DNA of 64,000 nt from Synanceia verrucosa. Lineage: Eukaryota > Chordata > Actinopteri > Perciformes > Synanceiidae. Below the pieces are notes generated by a model that had not been told where the DNA came from, made no database searches, and saw nothing but the letters and a program-made list of their open reading frames with translations. The stretch is taken from contig CM056565.1 of assembly GCA_029721515.1 (NCBI GenBank), positions 8,000,742 through 8,064,741 of the forward strand. The letters are read 5' to 3'. Of the stretch, positions 57,296-64,000 are shown one piece after another (position 1 is the stretch's first letter; each line of letters starts with the position of its first letter). The translations under genes and the position numbers were made by a program.

Positions 57296-60200
57296 GTAGG
57301 GTGTCTTTTTTTTTTTTTTTTTTAACCTTTTTTTGTTGTTGTTCCTCGTATCTTTGGTGTAACATGTTTGCTTCCGGGATAGCAGAGATGGGGCACATGA
57401 CCGCTGTTCCCCTACAAGATGTCTGAAAATAGACCCAGTCGTTGTTTTCATAATCGAGCTAACAGAACAGTGAAGTGTGAAACAAAGAGCCATGGAGATA
57501 TTTCTTCTCTTACATTGCTCAGTGTTGCCCAGTCAGCTTGACTTGGTAGACATTACTCTGGCAATTTCACTTCTGCCTTCTGCTCCTCAAAACTACATCA
57601 TATGGGAATAATCTGACAAACTGGGGAAACGAAGCTGCATCACATGTCCAACTGTGGTCATAAGACAATGAGCCAGAAGTAAACAGAGACATACACTTGT
57701 ATCAGTCTCACAGTAGTCATGTTTAAGTGAGGCAGTGCAATCACATTCAAGTCCCACTTTTTCTGGAAAAAAAGATGCAATATTAAAGAAGACAGGTGGG
57801 AAATTAAGTTAATTTTGCTCTAATGTTTGACAGTAGAGCTGTGTAACTTGTCCTCCATCTATAACTGCAGGACTGAATTAGTGTCCACAGCGAGCTGAGG
57901 TCAGGTGTTTTCAGATGTTTTCCTGGATTATGTTGCAACACCACTGGCTTTGCCTTTCAGTTGAGTAACACCTGACAGCCTGTCTGTGACCACAAAGTAC
58001 TTTAAACTTTTTGACACAGCCAGGAACATTGAGGGAAATCTTTGTCCTAAACCTCCTCCTCTTCTCTAAATGTGAAAAGTCAGCAGTGAGGGAAACGGTG
58101 AAAAAGGAGGAAACTCCTTCCCTGACATCAGCATTTTGCAGTTCAGTAGCCTTGAGGTACAATCTTGGCACTCGTTAGTCTTAAAGTGAGGTCACACGGT
58201 CCATCATCTCACGGTGTGTAACGCTCTTTGTATCTACATGAGTTTATATTTTACATAACATGTCATTTGCTGTCTTAGAGATTCTTTACGTTGACTTTAG
58301 GATATACAATGAATAATGTGGGTCATCCTGCTGTACGTGTTCCTTCCTTTACTATATATATGTACTATGACTATATGTACTCTGCTGTACAGTATGTACC
58401 CCACATACTCATCCATGCGTTTCAGCTCTTTAGTAGTACTTGTTATTTCACCCATACTTTTTGCTGTCATGACAAAATCTGAACAAGTTTGTGCAAGCCA
58501 GACTTCAAACAGGAGAGACATACAGTTGAAAACCAGTAGTTTTCCCTTCTCAGCTGTATTTTTTTGTCTTCCAGCACATTATAATTGACTTATTGATCTC
58601 CTAACTGTGTTCCTTCATGAGATCAATACTTGTCCTGCTCTTTCTCTTGACATAATTTACAAGAGAAAGGGCAGACCAGATAGAGCCAGATTGTATTATA
58701 ACACAATCAGCTGATGCTGTGTGGAGACGAGCAGCTAGAACAGTAAGCCACAGATCTTCGTTATCTCATATGAAATGCACTCTCTGTTTAATCCTCTTCA
58801 AGAAAATCTACATTTTAAATGTGACAATGCATAGCAGGAGGCCCTCTGACTGCATGTCACTCTGCTGTTCGTTTGTTTATCCTGTTGCTTCTACACACCC
58901 AAGACTGGCATTTGAGTTTCTAATGGGGGGCTTCCTGTCGCTGGCTGTGTGTTGACTGTTAACAGTGATTGGAACACACTGACAAGGCAAGAGAGATAGC
59001 TTTTAATCATTTACGTCTTCACGCTCTGATAGTGTCAGTGATAGGGCTGATGGAGCTCACTGTCAAAATCCTCATGAGGTGCATTTATTTAAAGAAAACA
59101 CATTTTAGTGCTAATCATGTGAATATGCTATCTTTAACTGGTGAGGCTTTATGTGATAAATCTGTTATATTCTGTTCCGTTAGCTCGTGCTGAAGTCTTT
59201 TGTCTGTTGTCTTCCTGCTCAGTGCTGACTCAGCACTTTGTTAAGAGGAAATAAAGTATCTTGAGGAAAAGGACCCAGTAATTGTGGGTCATTTTATTGG
59301 TTTAACAGTTATTCCTGTCAAAAATGGACACATGAAATCTCTGAATTGGTGAAAACAACAGCTCATTTGTCAGGTTAATACTTGTATTTTGGGTTTCTAT
59401 GTGGTGGTGATTGTATCTGCAGCAGGATTACTGTGCAGATTGCTTTGCTCAGAGGATGTAATTTCATCACTTTGCCATGGGACCTCATCCAAATACTCCT
59501 TCCTGGTACAGCACTGCCCTGACGTGATATAACAGCATGAGGCTGGTAAATAACGATCATGTTGCACAGAAAAACAACTTGAGCACTGTGTACTAAACAC
59601 TTATTATGTTCTTCAGAGGAGTCACAAGACAAAATAATGTCACCTGTAGGCATATTTATAATTAAGAGCTCATCAATGAAACCTTTAATTCCTGCCAGCG
59701 TGACACACCAAACTGCTCTTACAGTATGCAGTATTTTAGGGCTGAGGTTATAGGCGGGGAAGAGGAGGAAGGCGATAATGATATTTATTGCTTTATTGTA
59801 GTGCTGATGCTGGAAGATAGATAATGTTGTTTTTTGCTGAAGCAGTGCTGATGTGTGCTGATTTTCATCCAGACAATTTGTGCTGATTCAGGTAGTCATG
59901 TGTCTGATGTCACTTTAGCAAGCAATTTATATAGCTTTTAAAATGGTGCGTTCACTAGTTTATACAACACGAGTGTTCCCAGTTTATTTTGTATTTGTCA
60001 GAGGAGCTCTTTATTTTATTTATTTATGTATTTTTTTACATTTGAAATTGTAATATAGTTCACATGGATTTATTCAGATTAGTATAAGTATTGTATTTCC
60101 CTTCTTCCTTGTTTGTAAACCTTTGGACAGTTATTACCTGTCATTATATGTGCATATTATTTATTTGTTATGGCTTAGGTTATTCTAGTCATTTTTCCTA

Positions 60201-63200
60201 AGCTGCATTAAAAGCCTCTGTATCTGTAGCTCATAAAGGCACATATCTTCTGGACTAGAGCCATCTGGAAATTTTCTGGGGATAGGGGTTTCTTACTTTT
60301 GGACTCACCTCTGGGTCCATTTGAGTGTGAAAAGCATAATATGATGCCACTGATTCAGCCTTTGGTCTCTTCATTGATTTCTATACATTTCTATTTTGAA
60401 CGTTAATTAAAACATGGTAAGGCTGTCCAAGAGGAATCGGCTTCCTTATATTCTCTTAGATGTGATCACCTGATGAGACGTGGTGGTATCCATGACCACA
60501 TGAACCAGGTGGACCAGATCACTGGACGTGGCTAATGAGGTGTCATAACACCGGGTTAATTTTCAACCTTGAACATATGTTGAAACTACAAATGAAACAT
60601 GGCTGTTGACAATCATTAGCAAAAAAAAAGGCTTCTTCTGCAGTGATGGGAAATACCAGTGTGATAATATGTCCAGATGAACTCTTGAGTTAAATTATTT
60701 GTTATTAATTATTTTAATTATTAATTTTAACATTGTTGTTTTTTTCTTTTAAACAGGCTGCCATGCAAACCTATGAGAATAAGGGGGCTGAGGTTTACAC
60801 CAACGGCAGTGTGGGGCACATGAACGGCACTGAACTGACCAGGATGAAAGAAATAGAATTTGAAAAGAATCCTTCAGAACCATTGGTATGACCCATAACT
60901 CCTCCAGACACACACTACTTGTAGATGTAGATGTATTGATTGATGACTGTGGTCTTTGTCTGCAGGGGGTCACTCTGAAGCCGAACGACAAACAGAGGTG
61001 CATTGTGGCCAGAATATTGCATGGGGGCGTGATCCACCAACATGGTAATTAATGACATATTGATCTGATGTGAGTGGGTGATCATGCTCAACTAGTGTGT
61101 GTTTGGAGGTTAGACCTCAATAGATCAATAGGAAGAAGTTCTTAAATGATACTTCAGTTTAAAATATGCCACTCAACATACACGATTTTCAGTAAAATGT
61201 TTGAAAAATGTAGTTCTAATGCAATCATGACCATTTTTACCCTCTTACATACAACTTAACTGCATTCTCAGGTATGTATTCAAGGCAAACATATTTTTTA
61301 TGTTTAAAATTTCAAACAAAAATGCAACAGAACTTCTTTGGCTTAAAAGTTTACATTTGTTACAGAACATAAGGGAATAGTGTGGGGGATCTATTGGCGG
61401 AATATAATGTTTTAAAATAAGTTTTCTTTCATGTATAAATAAAAATAAGAATTGTGTTGTCATTACCTTGGAATGAGCCTTTGATAGCTACATAGGGAGT
61501 GGAGAAAGTTTCGCCCATAAGGGACAAACCAAACAGTATATAGGGCTGAAGGCTACCGTAGTTCTGTGACACACTTGGCACATGGGAGAAGTCCTAGTCA
61601 TTTGTAACCACAAAATCCTAAATGTAATCCAGGAGAAAATGTGTTTCGCTCTAAACATAATTGACAAATCAGTTTCATTGTGTGGGAACTTAATATTTAG
61701 GAGATCAAGCTGCCATTTTGAAACAAGACTCTCTAGTATTTCCAGCTTTAAGCAGGTTCTTGTCTTCAGCTCATCTCTCAGGAGGATAAATAACACTTCA
61801 GCAGCTGCTGGCACATATTAGGACCATAATAATATACAATACAGAACCCTGAGCTGCAACACAGAAGAGTATCTTCAGTATACTTCTGTTATCTTCCTCT
61901 CTCCAGGCTCCATACATGAAGGGGACGAAATAGCAGAGATCAATGGCAAAAGTGTAACAAACCACACTGTAGATCAGCTCCAAAAGATCCTGGTAAGTCG
62001 ATGTCTTCTAAATTTGATTTAGAAAGTAAATGCAGACATTTATTTAAGTATTGCGCTTTTACAATGAGTAAAACAGTGGTATTCTTTACACGCAGAAAGA
62101 AACCAATGGAGTAGTCAAAATGAAGATCATTCCCAACCTGCAGAGTCAGTCCAGACCTTGTAAGGTAACAACACCAGCGGCATGACATGCACTTATTCTT
62201 GTTGTGAATTTTGTGTTTTCATGTTTGTTCTTTCCAGACCTCCTTTAAATATGCATGAGCAAACCAAGAAAATTAGCTTTATATTCAAATCCCATTGTAA
62301 CGTCTAGCACTGTATAGTCTTCAAAGACAAGTTTGTTTCTTTCAGGTTTCTCTTCTACAACTTTTACTCTTTTAAAGGATTTTGTTTTTTTGGTAGGTGC
62401 CTCACTTGTTAATCAGTGAACAACCCAGGTGACTGTGAAACCTGTTTAAATTTATCACTCACATTAGTTTTGCTAGTTCAATCTGAACCACTTTGGTAGT
62501 GTGTTTCATCCTGCCATCTGCTGGCCACGTCACATTTTCTCATGTGGCTTGATTTAACAACGTACTGTATAACAACAGTCTGTGTATTAATATCAGAATT
62601 GATTTTTTTTTTTAAATTTAATGGCTGCAAAGAAGAAATCCATTTTCAGTTTATTGTTAGATTAAGTTCTGACTTTGCTGTGGTCAGTGATGGCAGTCTA
62701 TTTAAAAGCTTATAGTCCATGAATATGTAGGAATACTTACTATGCTTTTCATTCTTTAATGCTCAAAGAGCATCATTTTTGGTGACCCAGACCACTCCAG
62801 TGCACCCACTCTTAGCGCATAAAAGGTGTATTCACTTTGTCTGTATACAGCTATACCACTGGAGTAACCTGGGGAAACCATAAATGTTCATTAACTCTCT
62901 TACTAACAGTAGTAATATTTTACCCTCAGGACAATTTACACATTTCCTCTATGATCTTTGACAGTTTTGTAAAACATCTTTCTCTCAAATATAAGATTAA
63001 AAAAATCAAGAGTTAGTAGCTCTGGTTTACTCTTTGATAGGTTTTCTGCAGACCAGCTGCAGGGAAATAACTGATGGTATGATAAATTAGACCTCCCACC
63101 TAGTCTCTGGAAGAAAATACTTCATTTTCACAATATGAGCTGAGCTGTCGAAGATCATAATCATAATCATGAATGTGTAAATACTGTGGAAGGGTGAATT

Positions 63201-63952
63201 TCCCAATTAACATTTTCAAAATACAAATATATGTGTTAGAAAGTCCCGTTTTAGCTCTAATGATGACAATAGGGGTGGACTGTGGAGCCGTTAGCAGCTT
63301 CTGGTCCACTGTCACATAGAGACACATAAGATCAATCACAGAGTAGAGCTGAGATCTGAACATGCCTCACTTCTTCATGGCTTAAATATTGAAGAAAAAT
63401 TAAATGTTTAATATTTAATTTCAAGCTTTGCATGAGCTCACCTCAAACCCACAGTGAAAATAATGACTATTCAACATACTCAGACTGATTAAAGGGATAG
63501 ATTGGGTGTTGATAGTGATAGTGGGGGTTGTTACCTATGGTAAATGACAGTCTGTATTTCCCCAGGTGCAATGTACTGCTTTGGATAGGGGCAGCAGCAA
63601 AATGTATTTTAGCCACCTAAAAGAAAACGTATTTTAAAAGGTTTGTGTTCAGGAACAGTAAATTCACAGACATCAGGGACTATTTTGTGATGGGAGATCA
63701 TTATTGTCTCCTAAAGTATAAAAATAATACACCATCATGTACTCTTAATCTATAGATGTACATGAGGGCCCAGTTTGACTATGACCCCACCAAGGACGAC
63801 CTCATCCCGTGCAAAGAGGCGGGTCTGAAGTTTCAAACGGGTGACATCCTGAAGATCATCACCAAGCAGGATCCGAACTGGTGGCAGGGCAGAGTAGAGA
63901 GCGGCGTCTCTGACTACGCTGGGCTGATTCCCTCCCCTGAGCTCCAGGAATG
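57173..63952 (+). CDS. mpp1: Membrane palmitoylated protein 1 (MPP1/p55), first six coding exons (partial)
   Basis: A MAGUK scaffold which, in mammalian red cells, links glycophorin C and protein 4.1 at the membrane. Exons: 57173-57295, 60757-60885, 60966-61044, 61907-61992, 62096-62164 and 63756-63952. All are GT-AG and in phase, giving 227 complete codons plus two bases. Seen: an MTLK start followed by SALSDLYLEQLLLNK (human MPP1 has MTLK and ALSDLYLEHLL); a PDZ domain about 80-157 with carboxylate-binding loop LGVTL and GDEIAEINGKSVTNHTVDQL; and an SH3 domain about 163-227 (AQFDYDPTKDDLIPCKEAGL ... NWWQGRV ... AGLIPSPELQEW). The exon 6 donor lies inside Trp (TG|G). The hook and guanylate-kinase domains lie beyond the window. 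The ATG has A at -3. Assignment to MPP1 over MPP2-7 rests on the N-terminus and lack of L27 domains. Confidence 0.94.
57296..60756 (+). other. mpp1: mpp1 intron 1
   Basis: A GT-AG intron of 3.46 kb with a poly-T run at its start. The rest is AT-rich with no recognised exon, RNA gene or clear transposon end. Confidence 0.75.
60757..60885 (+). CDS. mpp1: mpp1 exon 2, linker before PDZ
   Basis: 129 bp (acceptor TTAAACAG, donor GTATGA), phase 0 to 0. It encodes AAMQTYENKGAEVYTNGSVG, then LTRMKEIEFEKNPSEPL. The VYTNGS and IEFEKNPSEP segments align with human MPP1 (MYTNGS, IQFEKVTEEP). Confidence 0.93.
60966..61044 (+). CDS. mpp1: mpp1 exon 3, PDZ start
   Basis: 79 bp (acceptor GTCTGCAG, donor GTAATT). 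It encodes GVTLKPNDKQRCIVARILHG then GVIHQH, with the PDZ peptide-binding loop (L)GVTL and first strands. It ends in phase 1. Confidence 0.95.
61045..61906 (+). other. mpp1: mpp1 intron 3, repeat-like
   Basis: A GT-AG intron of 862 bp. The part around 61465-61800 (CTACATAGGGAGTGG ... GGACAAACCAAACAG) resembles a dispersed fish repeat, but its ends are not clear. Confidence 0.55.
61907..61992 (+). CDS. mpp1: mpp1 exon 4, PDZ core
   Basis: 86 bp (acceptor CTCTCCAG, donor GTAAGT). It encodes GSIHEGDEIAEINGKSVTNH then TVDQLQKIL, the conserved GDEI-EING PDZ turn and the alpha-B helix whose His lies at the start (NHTVDQL). Confidence 0.96.
62096..62164 (+). CDS. mpp1: mpp1 exon 5, PDZ end
   Basis: 69 bp (acceptor TACACGCAG, donor GTAACA), phase 0 to 0. 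It encodes KETNGVVKMKIIPNLQSQSR then PCK, the last PDZ strand and linker to SH3. Confidence 0.95.
62165..63755 (+). other. mpp1: mpp1 intron 5
   Basis: A GT-AG intron of 1591 bp, AT-rich, with no recognised feature. Confidence 0.75.
63756..63952 (+). CDS. mpp1: mpp1 exon 6, SH3 domain
   Basis: 197 bp (acceptor AATCTATAG, donor GTAAAC). It encodes MYMRAQFDYDPTKDDLIPCK, EAGLKFQTGDILKIITKQDP, NWWQGRVESGVSDYAGLIPS and PELQE plus a split Trp. The ALYDY-like, WW and LIPS signatures of MAGUK SH3 domains are present. Confidence 0.97.
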
Positions 63953-64000
63953 GTAAACAGCTCCGTCACACTATCCAGCAATATGAAGTCACACCTAGCA

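Noticed and set aside
61488..61814. 108-codon minus-strand frame within mpp1
   Set aside because: It lies in intron 3 in repeat-like sequence and has no recognised domain.
1..64000. CRISPR array, prophage, operon or bacterial defence system
   Set aside because: The window is intron-rich vertebrate DNA. The only regular repeat array (53366-54222) has no unique spacers.

Overview
The window looks like nuclear DNA of a ray-finned (teleost) fish, most likely a percomorph. The evidence is vertebrate multi-exon genes with GT-AG introns, AT-rich long introns, many CA/TA microsatellites, and dispersed repeats typical of teleosts (a tRNA-derived SINE with an L2-like tail, hAT-like and TTAA-ended short elements). 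No prokaryotic or viral gene organisation is seen. All gene calls were made by reading exons, splice sites and phases from the sequence and comparing them with remembered families; no database search was run.

Layout. (1) 1-28030, plus strand: the 3' seven coding exons of a GABA-A receptor beta subunit, best matched to beta-4 (gabrb4). The first ~9.7 kb is upstream intron, and the signal-peptide exons lie outside the window. (2) 28031-42180: a long AT-rich 3' flank with no recognisable gene, several old repeats and microsatellites. (3) 42181-45634, plus strand: a complete seven-exon gene for a V-set/C2-set immunoglobulin membrane protein of the CTX family, best matched to vsig1 (308 aa). (4) 47333-52483, minus strand: a complete seven-exon tmlhe gene for mitochondrial trimethyllysine dioxygenase (414 aa) with its Fe(II)/2-oxoglutarate residues intact. 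It is convergent with vsig1. (5) 52484-57172: a divergent intergenic region holding a ~26-copy 34-bp minisatellite and a 265-bp TA tract. (6) 57173 to the window end, plus strand: the first six coding exons of mpp1 (p55 MAGUK), covering the N-terminus, PDZ and SH3 domains; the guanylate-kinase part lies beyond the window.

The four genes do not form one pathway: they are a synaptic chloride channel subunit, an epithelial adhesion protein, the first enzyme of carnitine synthesis and a membrane scaffold. The human counterparts of three of them (GABRQ as beta-4-related, TMLHE, MPP1) are in Xq28 and VSIG1 is elsewhere on Xq, so the block looks like an old conserved vertebrate linkage group. The most unusual non-coding items are a 68-nt near-perfect hairpin in a gabrb4 intron, an inverted pair of related repeat elements that both carry a similar reading frame, a minisatellite with higher-order structure, a TG tract just upstream of a gabrb4 splice acceptor, and the absence of the alternative splice donor known from chicken GABRB4.
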